Positions 36,346 through 48,600 of a DNA stretch of 64,000 nucleotides are shown piece after piece. The stretch's first letter is position 1. Every line of letters starts with the position of its first letter. Source of the DNA: Mallotus nudiflorus (lineage: Eukaryota; Streptophyta; Magnoliopsida; Malpighiales; Euphorbiaceae); contig CANTUR010000458.1 of assembly GCA_947683625.1 (NCBI GenBank), positions 372,001 to 436,000 of the forward strand. The letters are read 5' to 3'. Both the position numbers and the translations under genes were made by a program. The notes below the pieces were generated by a model, which was not told where the DNA came from, made no database searches, and worked only from the letters and a program-made list of their open reading frames with translations.

Positions 36346-39300
36346 ATACCATTAATCTCAGTCAAATCAATCTAATCAATTGTAATCACCCAAAATTAAT
36401 TCTCACTCAACCCTTATCTATCACACCGGTATGTACATGGTCCTAGTACTGCCCACTAGAAAGCACATTCTATTGATATCCTTCATTTAAAATAAATATT
36501 CATTCAGAAAGTAATTAATGTAGAACAATATTCATAATAATAAAATCAACCATATATATATATATATATATATACCAAAAATATACATAAAATATACCCA
36601 GTATATTTCGGGTATATATATATATATATCAAATAAAATATGAAATATACCAAAGGTAAACCATAATATATTTAAAAACAATTAAGTGTGTATCAATAAT
36701 ACAATATGCATTTACTTAAAAATGTACCTAAATATACAAAGAGTATATACTAAGTACACAAATTACTTAATAAAACAATTATGCATAATTATTCATTTAA
36801 ATATGTGTCTAGGTTTAACATATATTCACAATATACCAAAATGACCTAATTTTCTAGCATGCATATATTCCAATTAAACCCTAAGTATACCACTAATGTT
36901 TTAGGTTTAAATTAATAATAAAACATGTATTTACTTGGAAATATATTAAAAAAATATACCAAAAATAAACTTAAAAACAATTTAAGTGTAGGTTCATAAT
37001 ATAGCATGCAATTATTTAAGAATAAACCTAAAATATACTGAAACTATACCTAAAGTATTCTAATCATTTAATAAAATAATTATAACTAAATGTACATTTA
37101 AAACATGTATATATTACTAAAATGTATTAAACCAAAACCTAATTGTTTAATGTGCATATATCAGAATAACATGCATAATTATTTAATATGCATATTATCA
37201 TTTAAAATCACTTTAAAAAAACATATAATAAAATGAAAAACCCTAAGTGATGCATCCTATATGCAATACATATATATATATACAATATAATAACTCAATG
37301 GTGCGTGCTCCTCGAGACAAACTCGGCTGGCCTGATTCGTTAGACCTCGGTCTTGGCGCAACTAGAAAAAGAAAAATAAAATAATAATAACCGTTAGAAT
37401 AAACTTCTAACTCTATACTTCTAGGATTACTATAGATAGATTCAATCAAGAATTCAAAATTTGACTCGGACCGGTTGTCACGTTTTACAAGAAATTTACC
37501 AAAATTTCGGTAAAGTCTCCTCTTTAAAACGGACATCTCCCTACAAAACTAGGGTCAATCCTGCACAGAAAACACACTTCGAAAATATACAACCACAACC
37601 CCTTGGTCGGACTTCCAAACTATAATTCCACCGACCGAGGTTCATAATTTACGAGATACATATACAAAATACATTAAAATTCCAAAAATACCAAAAATGC
37701 CCTTGAGTAATCAAAATATAGCAATTTAAATATTTAAAACACTAAAAATAATTAATTTGCCGATAATTACAATAAAACCCCAATTTTAATAAAATATTAT
37801 TAAAAATTGATAATTATTTATAAATTCATAAATATTGAACAAAATATATTTTAAATCTCCAAATTACATAATTAACCCTAAAACATATTAAAAACCGATA
37901 AAAACTCATTTATTTAGAAAAATAGTATATTATATATAATTTGAAAATAATTTACGAAAAATAGTTTTAATTAGTTAAAAAAATACTAAATAATTTGTAG
38001 AAATCATTTTTTTACCTCAAATAACTATTAAATCCAATTTAATTATATTTTCAGCCAATTTAGTATCAAATTACCAAAATACCCCTACTATATATAAATT
38101 CACTATAATTATTCAAAAATTCATTAAAAATAATATAATTACTCAAAAATTAATTTCTCAACATATAATTCAATAATATCAATAAATATACTCAATTAAC
38201 TAATTAATTTCAATAAAACACATAATTAACCTAATTTTCCAAAAATCACATAAACTAAATAAATTCAAAATAATTATATAAAAATCAAAAAAATTACAAA
38301 TAAATTTATAAAATTCATTTTAACACCTATAAACACCATAAATCACAATTTTATAATTTAATTAATTAATTTTCAAAAATTAGAAAATATTAATAAAATA
38401 ATAAAAAATTCACAAAAAAAAAATAATTCCCAAAAATTCTAAAAAATTCACAGAGCTAAATTAAGCTACTAGGATCAATTTTTGTGAAGGAATATTACAT
38501 GAATCATTGAAATTGAAGCTCAAAAAAAATCAAAAACTCAAAGTGGCCGAAATGAAGATCAAGCTTAAATTCTTACCAAATCGAGTTTTCAAGCTACAAG
38601 GAGCTTAGAATCGACTTCTATGGAGTTCTAGGAGCAAAAATACACTGGAACCATAAAAAATGGTGGTCGGAATATGCTTGATCGGAGCTAGCTTCAAGTT
38701 TCGGTCTCCTTGGCTTTTCACGGCCAAAACTCGCTGGAAAAGGGAAGAGAGGGTGACGGAGGAAGCTTGGGGAAGGTGGTGGTTGGATGGGAGGCACTCC
38801 ATTGGCGTGAAATCAAGATTTGCAGTGGTGAGGGAGGAAGAATGGCGTCGGGCATCATGAGGAAGAAGATCATGACATTTCGGTAATTTTAATGAACTTT
38901 TTATTTTTGGTTTATATTATATATATATATCTTATCTTATATAATTCTAATATATAATATAATATACACAATAAATATGCACCATACACTTATTTTAATA
39001 ATATATATACACACATATACACATATACACATTTAATTAATATTAAAACTATATAATATAATTTAATTTAATTAAAATAACCCTAATTTAATTTAAATGC
39101 ATGTACGTATATATATTTTATTTGACACTTTAAAACCATGCATGAACTCATGCAAATTCATTAAACCACTTAAAATAATTAATATTTAATCATTTACATT
39201 TTAATTTCCCCGAATATAAAATCCCCAGAAAAATTTTATGTAAAGGACTTAAAAATAATTAAAATAATTAAAAATAATTAAAATGACTTTAATAGATAAT

Positions 39301-39346
39301 AAAATAATAAAATAATCAGAATATATATGAAAATTATTAACATTGC

Positions 39347-42300
39347 TGTAATATCCCGTGTTTTTAAAAATATTTTTACACTGTACCGGGATATGCAGTG
39401 TTAATAATTTCTGTATTTTATATGATATTTTTACGAGTTAATATGTATTTAAAACCTATTTTAATTACTGTATATTATTTTCAGTGTTTTACGTAAAATT
39501 TTCCCTGGACTTGCATTTTCGGGGAAATTTTCACGTAAACAATGTATTATTAATTATTTTAAATGTATTTACGGACTTGCATGAACTCATGCGTATTTTT
39601 AAATTATTAAATAAAGCCTGTGTGTGTATATTTATTTAATTAGGGTTTATTATTATCCTAATATTTTATTAAGTATTTAATTATTTTATTGTTATTTAAT
39701 TAATTTTATTTAGTATAAATTATTAAATTATTAATATTTTTATGTGTGTGGTGTATATTTGATGTGTGTAATTTAATATTATTTTAATATATAGTATAAA
39801 GTATATATATATACATATATTTGTCAAAAATCAAAAAGTTTGGAAACTTACAAAACTGCCCCCGACTTCTTCTTCTTCCTCCCGATTCTTCCCTTCTCCG
39901 TTTCCGGTCGCTGCCGTGCCGTTTCTTCACCGTGGGTGTGCCGTCCGGTGTACCACCATCTTCCCCGACCAATTCCGCCACCTGAGGAGGCCGTTTCCGG
40001 CGTCTGGAGGTCAATTTTGGCCGGAGAAGCCGAAAATCGATCCACCGTCGATCACGTCGATTCCGGCCACCGTTTTCGACACCGCCGGTCTCTTTCTTCT
40101 CCTTGAGCTCCGGTGAGTGTGATTCTAGCTTTGGTTTGAGCTAAAATGGTCTAGAATTGCTTAGGTTTCGATTTTTTCAATTTCGGCCTATAAGGGTTTT
40201 TGATTTTTTTGAGCTTCGAATTGATTGATTCATGAAAAATTCCTTCACAAATGTTGTTTCTAGTAGCTTAATATACATGTATGAATTTTTGTAGAATTTT
40301 TGGAGATTTTTTGGATTTTTGGGTATTTTTGAATATTTTAATATTATTTTCTAATTTTTGGAAATTAATTATTTAAATTATGAAATTGGAGTTTATGGTT
40401 GAATTAGGTGTTGAAATGAATTATAGGAATTTATTTGGAATTTTTATGAATTTCTAAGTATTTATTTTGAATTATTGAAGTTTATGTGATTTTGAGAAAA
40501 TTAGGTTAATTGTGTTTTTATTTGAATTTAATTGGTTAATTGAGTTTAAATATTGATATTATTGATAAATATGTTGAGAAAATTAATTTTGGATAATTGT
40601 ATGATTTTTGGTGAATTTTTGAAGTAATTTAAGTATATTTATATATATATGGGTATTTTGGTAATTTTACCCTAAATTGTCTAAAAATGTAATTTAATTG
40701 GTTTTAATAGCTATTTAAGGTATAAAAATGATTTCTACAAATTATTTAGTATTTTTAACTAATTAAAACTATTTTTCGTGAATTATTTTCAATTATATAT
40801 ATAATATACGGTTTTTCTAATAAAATGAGTTTTAATCGGTTTTTATAGTGTTTCAAGGTTAATTATGTAATTTCTACCTATAAAATGTAGTTCTGTGATT
40901 TAAGGATATTTTTGGTATATCTGGAATATGTTCTGTGTTTCTGGACCCCGGTCGGTGGACTGTAGTCTGGAGTCCGACCGAGGGGTTATGGATTTGTGTT
41001 GAGCTAGTATTTTGAAGTGTAATTCTTTGCAGGGTCGGCTCTACTCTTTTGAGTAGAGAGATGTTCGTTTTACAGGGGAGGTTCTGTCGGATTTTCGATA
41101 GAATTCTCGTAAAACGTGATGTCCAGTCGAACCCTAATTCTGTTTCCGCATTTAAATACTCTAGATTGAATTCTAGGATCTCTATTAGGGTTATTCTGAT
41201 ATCGGTTATTTATTTCTTGTTTAGTTGCGCCGAGACCGAGGGCTAGTGGACCAGGCCCGTCGGACCCGTCTCGTGGAGCGCATTAGGTGAGTTACTATAC
41301 TATATATATATGCTTAGGATGCATGATTTAGAAATGCATGTTTTATGTTGATTAAATATGCATAAATAATTTGATTATTTCTTAAGTTTACATTAAGTAT
41401 ATTTTTGGTTTATTTTTGGTATATACTAAATTATATGCATATTTTGTGAATAAAATATATTTAAAATGTTTTTAAATATATTTCCAGCTTAATTTATAAT
41501 TTGATTGAATGTATTTGATATATATATACTCGAAATATACCTGGTTTACTTTTGGTATATTTCCGGTATATATATGGTTTATATTGTTATTTTATTTAAA
41601 TTCATGCATCATTTATTGTGAATGAATGTTTTATATTTAAGAATGAAGGATATCAATAGAACGTGCTACCTAGTGGGCAGCACTAGGACCGAGTACGTAC
41701 CGGTACGCCTATAGTATTTAGGCTATATTACTAACTTATTTGTGGATATTGATTTAATGTGATTATCGATATGTGAGATGTGGTTTGTGGGTGTGATTGC
41801 TGGAGCTCGGTTGACCAAGTGTCTCGGGGCCAATCACACTGGCAGTCAGACTGCTGGAGCTCGGTTGACTTAGTGTCTCGGGGCCAGTCTACTGTCCAAA
41901 TGGATTAAGTGGATATATTGGAATAAGTGAGCCTGTATGGCTTGAGTGTTTTTTAACACTATTTTCTGAGGTTGTGATATTCTAGGGTTCTATGTGATCC
42001 TTCATAAAAGATGATTTTCAATAAAACATATAAAATGATTTTCTGCATTTGTGTGTATTTGCCTGTATATATATTAGATATATATATACTGTTGATTGTA
42101 TGCATTATCATTTAGTGTGTATGTATATATATTATAGTAATTCACTCAATGAGGTCTGACTCCCCTCCGTTGACTATTTTTCAGGAGAGTCAACTTCTTC
42201 AGACCTCAGTAGCAGGTCGATACGTCGGATTTCTTCCGCCCCGGCTTCTTTATGTAAATTGTCTACTTGAGTCTTATTTATTTTATCTAGACACTGCAGT

Positions 42301-42580
42301 AGTTGTGAATTAAAGTATTGGATTTCATGTATTTTATTTTAAAGAGATGTATTATGTTGAAACTGGATTTGTATTAAAGATTATATATATCTATGTGATG
42401 AGATTTTGATTTAAATCCAGTTGATGTGGATGATATTATGATTTTTATTTCCGCTGCATATTATATTGTTATTGATATTATGGCATGATTTATTTTATTT
42501 TTAGGCTTGCTACGGGTTCCGGATTCGAAAGAATTCTCGTTCCCTAGCGCCGGTCATGGCCCTTGTTTTGGGTCGTGACA
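39347..42580 (+). mobile_element. Family-1 solo LTR, innermost nested copy
   Basis: It runs TGTAATATCCCG to GGTCGTGACA (3,234 bp), flanked by ATTGC at 39342-39346 and 42581-42585. It lies within the minus-strand family-1 LTR, so it is the youngest of this stack. Features: TATA-like run 39785-39820, C-rich leader with a 66-codon frame (39916-40116), donor CCG|GTGAGTG at 40113, GGTCGG/CCGACC hairpin (40947-40984), acceptor TTTGCAG ending 41032, CTCTACTC/GAGTAGAG hairpin (41039-41058), and array 41791-41895. It closely resembles the LTR at 18016. Confidence 0.95.
41791..41895 (+). repeat. Two-unit hairpin array of the innermost LTR
   Basis: The units share CTGGAGCTCGGTTGAC and AGTGTCTCGGGGC. 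Arms are GTGTGATTG/CAATCACAC in unit 1 and AGACTG/CAGTCT in unit 2. The array is preceded by the conserved CTACCTAGTGGGCAGCACTA and the palindromic GAGTACGTACCGGTACGC (about 41668-41708). Confidence 0.8.
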
Positions 42581-44236
42581 ATTGCATATCCCGATGTAGT
42601 TTAAAATTATTTAAAAACTCGAGATATTACACATGACACCTAACACCATCATCGCCACCACCTGCTATCACCGGGGGTAGCAACAACTCAAGCTTGTAGC
42701 AACAGCCCCTTCCTTGTCCTGAGTTGAGCTTGAAGTGAGTTAGTGGGTTAGTAGTTAGTTAGTTTTAGGTTGGCTTTTAGTTAGATTTAGGTTGTTTGTT
42801 AGTTGATTTAGTTGATTTTGTGTTGATTTAATATTTTTGTTGATTTTTATTATATTTACTAATTATCCATAATTTATTTTAATTATGTGGTTAATTTTTG
42901 GGTTGATCTAAACATTTATTAGTTGATCTAAATTATTTGGGGTTGATTTTGGTTAAGAGTATATAAGAAATGATTTAGATTAATTAATTTGATTTTATGA
43001 AATTTTGTATATTTATTTGGATATTTTAAGTTTTATGTATATTTTTTTAATGTTATTAATTAATTATTTTTGGTTGAATATTTGAGTTAATTAGGGTTAA
43101 TAAATTAAGTTACTAATTTTAGTAGTGATAAAATAATTTTTGATAATTTTATTTAAATTTTGAGGAATTATTATTATTACGTGAATTTTGAAATAATAGG
43201 CAAATGGTAAGTTTTTGTTGATATTATAATTAAATACTATGTTTTAGTTAATTTTGAGATAAAATGTGGTATTAAAATAATTTTTATAAATTATTTATTA
43301 TTTTTAGTTAATTAATACTAACTATTTTTGAAAATTTTATTCAAAATTAAATTATTTATTGTTTTGTGGTTTAAATGAGTTTTTAATTAATATTAGAGTA
43401 TATTTAAACTATTTGAACAAAGAAAGTTTGAATTTGACTATATTATGTTGAATATTTGAAAAGTTGGGTTTTTATTAATATTATATTATTATTTGGGATT
43501 TTATTAAATTATGGTGGAAAATAATTTTATTTAGTGTTTTGAAAATTGAATAAATTATATTATGATTTATTATTAATTTTTATAGTTTTTGGTGATTTAT
43601 TATATTAATATTTAATATTTGCTTATTTGTATTTTTGTGAACCTCGGTTGGAAATTTTGTAGTTCGCGGTCCCAACTCGAGGTGTTGAGCTTCTGTGAAA
43701 TTTTGAAGTGTGTTTACTTGCATGATTGACTCTACTTCGGTAGAGGGATGTCCATTTTATAAAGAAAATTCTGCTGAATTTTTGGTAGATTTCTTGTAAA
43801 ATGTGATACCGGGTCAATCCTAAAAATTATTATTTTGAGTTCGAGTCGAGTCTTCTTAGAAATTTTAGAAGTTAGGTTTCTATTTTCTTATTGTCATTTT
43901 CCTTTTCTGTCGTTTAGCCGCCCCTCCAGTCGCGTCTACCAGTCGAGGTCGGACACGACGTGCTAGATGAGCGCCTTTATCCTGTAAGTTAATATTTGAT
44001 TTGTGTGTCGGGTCTTTTAATTTAAATCATATTAAATTCTTATGAATTTAATTTTATGAGATTCTAGTCGACATTTTTTTATATGATATTGTATGATTTA
44101 ATTTATAGTTGATTTATTCGATTGTTAATTATTGTAATTTTTCGTATTTTATTTATTTGCAATTATTTTAAATAAACCACAGTAGAATGGGCTACCTGAT
44201 GGGTTTCATTAGGACCATGTGTGCACCGATAAAATA

Positions 44237-44525
44237 TGTGATTATTAATTATATTACTGGGGCTGATGGTCTGGTGATGCTTTGCCCTCAGACACCGTCG
44301 GTAGTATAATATTTGTTTATTTAATAAATACTAGGGCCGATGGTCTGGTGATGCTTTGCTCTTAGACACCGCGAGTATAGTTGGATTATATTTATTAAAT
44401 CATTGGGGCCGATGGTCTGGTGATGTTTGCTCTCGGACACCGCTAGTGATATTGGATTAAGTGATATGACTGCGGCTATGTATCCTGGTGATGCTTTGCT
44501 CTCAGGATCCAACAGTCATGGATGT
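44237..44525 (+). repeat. Four-unit hairpin array of the chromovirus 5' LTR
   Basis: Units of about 65 bp share GTGATGCTTTGCTCTC. Outer arms per unit: ATTACTG with GGTAGTAT, ATACT with AGTAT, ATCATT with AGTGAT, ATGACTG with CAGTCAT. Inner arms are GTCTG/CAGAC in units 1-2 (GTCTG/CGGAC in unit 3) and ATCCTG/CAGGAT in unit 4. Arm sequences change but pairing is kept. Confidence 0.8.
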
Positions 44526-45189
44526 AAGTGAGTCGTATGACTGTTATATAAATTGATAAATTCTACCAAATTTTTATATTGAAATGTTTTTAAAGCCTAA
44601 TATTTAATTCTTTCCTTTGAAAAATGAATTTCTTATATGTATATCAAATAATTTGAATAAAATTATAATTATATTATATTTCAATAAAAATTTATTTTTA
44701 ATGAGATTTTCAAACCACATTCATTTCTTTATTAACTTACTCAGTGAGGTCTGACTACTCGCAATTTATTTTTTTCAGGAGTTTGGGATTTTTTTATTAG
44801 GCATACTTCTCTTCGCCATGTAGCTTCGTCACCGACTATTCTACATAGGTCTATTTAGTTGTGTTGTATTTATATTCGTGTACTGCAGTAGAGAAAACTG
44901 TATAACTGCATATTTTATTTAGGATATCATGTATTTATAATTTATGTACTGAGATATTATTTGTATAACTGATGTTTTTTTATTTTATGCACTATGACAT
45001 TATGGTTTAAATTATATTGAGAAAAATCAGTTTGATAATGTGCATTGTGAGTTAATTATTTATTGTAAAGTTTCAAAGTTTAAATATTTTGCATTTTTCT
45101 TTCAAGGTTTACTACAGGATTTAGTAGCTTTATGCTTTCCCATTCCCTAGTGCCGATCACGTGCCTCTGAGTTTGGGTCGTGACAAAGT

Positions 45190-45201
45190 TAGTATCAAAG
45201 C
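45190..45201 (+). promoter_or_regulatory. Primer binding site of the chromovirus
   Basis: TAGTATCAAAGC lies 4 nt after the LTR end. It differs from the initiator-methionine tRNA complement TGGTATCAGAGC only by two G-to-A changes. Confidence 0.85.
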
Positions 45202-45365
45202 TTTGGCTCATTTTTCATGCTTTTGGCTATCGATATCTGTCTTTCTCATAATACTATGGTACTTAGGTTATTAAATGTCATTTGTTGATTTCTTGTCTTT
45301 TGGATTCAACATTTGAGTCTGTATTCTTGTCTTGTTTTGAATCCTGGATTTCTTATCTTTTTAGA

Positions 45366-46760
45366 ATGAGGCATGCTTGAAATGCCCTGCTGTAGATGCA
45401 GAACCTGATGATGGTAAGCAGTCATTTTAGGATGAGATTCTCCTTCTTTCCCCTTGACTTAGAGGTAGGGGTAGAGTTAAAGATAGGGGTAGAGCTAGAG
45501 TGGCAGCAGCTCAGAGGAAGGATTAACCTTTGGTAGAGCCTCAGATTCCAGTAAAGGATCCTACAGCCTTTGCAGCTGGTATGGCAGATATTAACCAGGG
45601 CTTGATAGCTCTTAATCAAGCGATGCCCATTGTGCAGCAGATGCTTCAGCGACAGACTCAGGAGATGTCAGATGCTAATGCAGCCTTGTTATACTCTAGA
45701 GTGGGCCGAGTTCACTTTGATGGTACTGAGGACGCATTGGATTTCATTAATACCATCGAGTCCAGGACCAGATCTGGGTATTTTGACTACCAGAGGATTA
45801 TGATTATGGAGCTATCAGTCTTAGCAATAGCTTAAGATTGGTTTATACAGTCCATTTAGCCTTTTATGACGATGATGACATGGTTGGGATTTAATGAGCA
45901 GTTTATGAGATTCTTCTGTCCTTCATCTATGTAAGAGAACTACATATGGAAGCTTCTTAATATTGATAGGAGAGATTGATCAGTGGAGGACTATACTCAG
46001 GAGTTACATAAATTGATGAGTAATGCTGAGGATGTGAGATAAGATGTTGCCAGAGCAGTAGAGCTATATGTGATTGGATTAGGCCCAACCTATATTAGTA
46101 TTCGACCAGAGGGTTGTAGTCTAGAGAGTGTTGTAGAGGAGGCAAGACAGTTGGAGCGGAGACACATTCGGCACGACACTATACCTAACCCGTATGATAG
46201 TGGCATTATTAGACCTATCTAAAGGGTGCAACAACCAGTATTTCAGATAGGCAACTCTAGTTCTCAGTTAGCAGGCCCTTCTCAGCAGAGTAGATAGTTC
46301 AGGGCACATCAGACTGGTAGGCACTGCCTTACTCAGGATCGTAGGAGTAGTAGGACTGCTAGATTTGGTGGTAGTGGTAGCAGGAGTAGTGGACAAAGCT
46401 CTGGGCATGGCAGTTCTGGGTTTAGAGCTAGTGCGTGTGCCACTTATAGACGAGTGCATCAGGGTCCTTGTCACTTGATGCCAGGAGCGTGTTTTAGATA
46501 TGGTCAGTTTGGATATTTCACTAGAGCTTGTTCGAACTATGGATTCTAGACATGCTTTGCTCAGGGATCTTCACCTTCTATTGTTTAGCCATTGCAGCAG
46601 GTGCCTCGGCAGTATCAGGCACCCATGTACCCTCAACAGCGACTAATGCAGTATGCGAGTCAGTAGGTCCGAGGCAGAGGACAAACTCAGCCATTCACCT
46701 CGTAGCAGCCAAAATGTGGTCAGGCTAGGGTCTTCACTTTGACTCCTTAGGATGCGTAGG
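45366..46760 (+). pseudogene. Chromovirus gag remnant
   Basis: The frame carries many stops, mostly where CAG, CGA or TGG codons would be expected. Recognisable parts are DPTAFAAGMADINQGLIALNQ at 45530-45835, then the capsid-like VEDYTQELHKLMSNAEDV and LESVVEEARQLERRH (about 45980-46160), and a CCHC knuckle near 46490-46532. The knuckle reads CFRYGQFGYFTRAC, so its second Cys and its His are both Tyr and it could not hold zinc. Gag normally forms the virus-like particle and binds the RNA. This copy is dead. Confidence 0.85.
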
Positions 46761-46771
46761 CATCCAACGCT

Positions 46772-47143
46772 GTGGTAGCAGGTATTATTCTAGTCTATTG
46801 CTTTAAGGCTAGAGTTTTATTTGATCCAGGTGTTACATGTTCATTTGTATCTCCTTTGTTTGCTTCAAAAGTGGCTTATCTTCCTTCCAAGATGAGTTTT
46901 CCTTTGTTTGTTTCAACTTCGTTTAGTAATGAGCTGGAGATAAACATTTTCTTTCCATCTTATTTTGTGTTAGTAGAGGGTAGAGAATTATTGGCAGACT
47001 TAGTTCTTTTGGATGTGATAGAGTTTGATGTGATTCTAGAAATGGATTGGTTGTCCCAGTATTATGCTTCTGTGGATTATCGAGAAAAGGAAGTAATTTT
47101 CAGGATTCCTAGTGGTGAGGAATTCAGATTTAGAGGTACTTAG
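46772..47143 (+). pseudogene. Chromovirus aspartic protease region
   Basis: LFDPGVTCSFVSPLFA is the active-site segment of a retropepsin-like domain, with DPG in place of the more usual D-S/T-G, and VLLDVIEFDVILEMDWLSQY is the conserved C-terminal part. It would cleave the Gag-Pol polyprotein. A TAG stop follows at 47141. Confidence 0.8.
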
Positions 47144-47149
47144 AGTTCC

Positions 47150-48000
47150 ATGTCTCGTATCCTTATTTCTGCTATTTCAACTAGGAAGATGCTTAGTAGA
47201 GGATGTCAGGGCTATCTGGCTATAGTTAGAGATGTTCAAGAAAAAATGGGATCAGTGGAAAGAGTACCAGTGGTATGTGAATTCTTAAATGTCTTTCCAG
47301 AGGAGTTACCTGGATTGCCCCCTATTAGGGAGATAGAATTCTGTATTAATATTGTGCTAGGTACATATCCTATCTCTATGCCACCTTATAGGATGGCACC
47401 TATAGAGCTAAAGGAGTTAAAAGAGCAATTATAGGAATTGTTAGATAAGGGATTTATTTGGTCTAGTACATCTCCTTGGGGTGCTTTGGTTCTCTTTGTA
47501 AAGAATAAGGATGGTAGTTTTTGACTCTATATTGACTATAGACAGTTGAGTAAGGTTACAATCAAGAATAAGTATCCACTCCCCAGGATTGATGATTTGT
47601 TTGATCAGTTACAAGGAGCTCGACATTTCTCTAAGATTGACTTGAGATCTGGGTATCATCAACTGAGGATTAGAAGTGAGGATGTACCCAAGTCATCATT
47701 TCAGACTAGATATGGCCACTATGAGTTCTTAGTGATGTCCTTTAGGTTGACTAATGCCCTAGCAGCCTTTATAGACTTGATGAATAGGGTGTTTAGGCCA
47801 TTATTAGACTGATTTTTGATCATGTTTATTGATGATATTTTGGTCTATTCTAAGAATAAGATGGAGCATACGATGCATCTAAGATTGGTGCTACAGACTT
47901 TGAGAGAGCACTAGCTGTATGCTAAGTTTTTAAAGTGTGAGTTCTGGTTGGACCAAGTGGCATTCTTAGGCCATGTGGTGTCTAAAGATGGCATTTATAT
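47150..48000 (+). pseudogene. Chromovirus reverse transcriptase region
   Basis: Blocks in order: FPEELPGLPPIREIEF, NKYPLPRIDDLFDQLQGARHFSKIDLRSGYHQ (47570-47665), SFQTRYGHYEFLVM, and the catalytic box FIDDILVYS at about 47825-47850 (FIDD, a known variant of YxDD), then AFLGHVVS. In-frame stops occur at about 47432, 47523, 47810 and 47911 and a frame change near 47990. Confidence 0.9.
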
Positions 48001-48600
48001 TGGATCCCAGAAAGATAGAGGCGATCACTGAATGGCCAAGACCAACAACGGTTACTGAAGTGAGAAGTTTTCTGGGTTTAGCGGGCTATTACATGAGATT
48101 TGTGAAGGATTTCTCTAATATTACTGTACCTTTAACTAGACTAACCCAAAAGAATGTTAGATTTGTGTGGACTAATAGATGTGAGGAGCATTTCCAGTTG
48201 CTTAAGGATTTATTGACTTCAGCTCAAGTACTGACATTACCTTCTGGTGATGATGGATACACGGTGTATTATGACGCTTCTTGTATAGGTTTGAGATGTG
48301 TGCTAATGCAAAATGGCAGCGTGGTGGCTTATCCTTTGAGGCAGTTGAAGAAGCACAAGCAGAATTATCCCACTCATGATATAAAGATGGCAACAGTTGT
48401 ATTCATACTGAAGATTTGGAGGCATTATATGTATGGTGTCACTTGTGAGATATACACTGACCACAAGAGCTTAAAGTATATCTTCGAGCAGAGGGATTTG
48501 AACTTAAGGCAAGAAGATGGATGAAACTTTTGAAAGATCACGATTGTTCGATTCTTTACCGTCCAGGCAAGGCAAATGTAGTAGTTGACACGTTGAGTAG
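48001..48600 (+). pseudogene. Chromovirus RNase H region
   Basis: It contains EVRSFLGLAGYYMRFVKDFS, YDASCIGLRCVLMQNG and WRHYMYGVTCEIYTDHKSLKYIF. The catalytic Asp of YDAS and the TDH motif remain. The usual catalytic Glu of the HDLELA block reads Lys (THDIKMA). RNase H removes the RNA template during cDNA synthesis; this copy should be inactive. A frameshift separates it from the next segment near 48521. Confidence 0.88.

Larger units (their letters stand above)
35445..42631 (-). mobile_element. Family-1 solo LTR inserted in the chromovirus 5' LTR
   Basis: On the plus strand it reads TGTCACGACCC at 35445 to ATATTACA at 42631, flanked by CATGA on both sides (35440-35444 and 42632-42636). Removing it rejoins sequence that matches the intact 3' LTR near 52390. 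It is itself split by the LTR at 39347-42580, leaving about 3.95 kb of its own sequence. It has a donor (TTTG|GTAAGAAT, minus strand at 38576), an acceptor (TGTGCAG, ending at 37561), a CCCTA/TAGGG hairpin (37539-37554) and a hairpin array (36115-36345). It is more diverged than the younger copies. Confidence 0.93.
34784..45185 (+). mobile_element. 5' LTR of the chromovirus, split by nested LTRs
   Basis: LTR sequence lies at 34784-35444 and 42637-45185 (about 3,210 bp joined) and matches the 3' LTR at 51741 closely but with scattered differences. The first bases are eroded (the terminal TG is lost in the AAT run). Donor-like GAA|GTGAGT is at 42735. The matching acceptor, CAGG in the 3' LTR, reads CATG here (43721-43724), so this copy has lost that AG. 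The hairpins at 43641-43683 and 43730-43745 and the array at 44237 belong to this LTR. Open frames at 35059-35393 are its C-rich leader. Confidence 0.9.
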
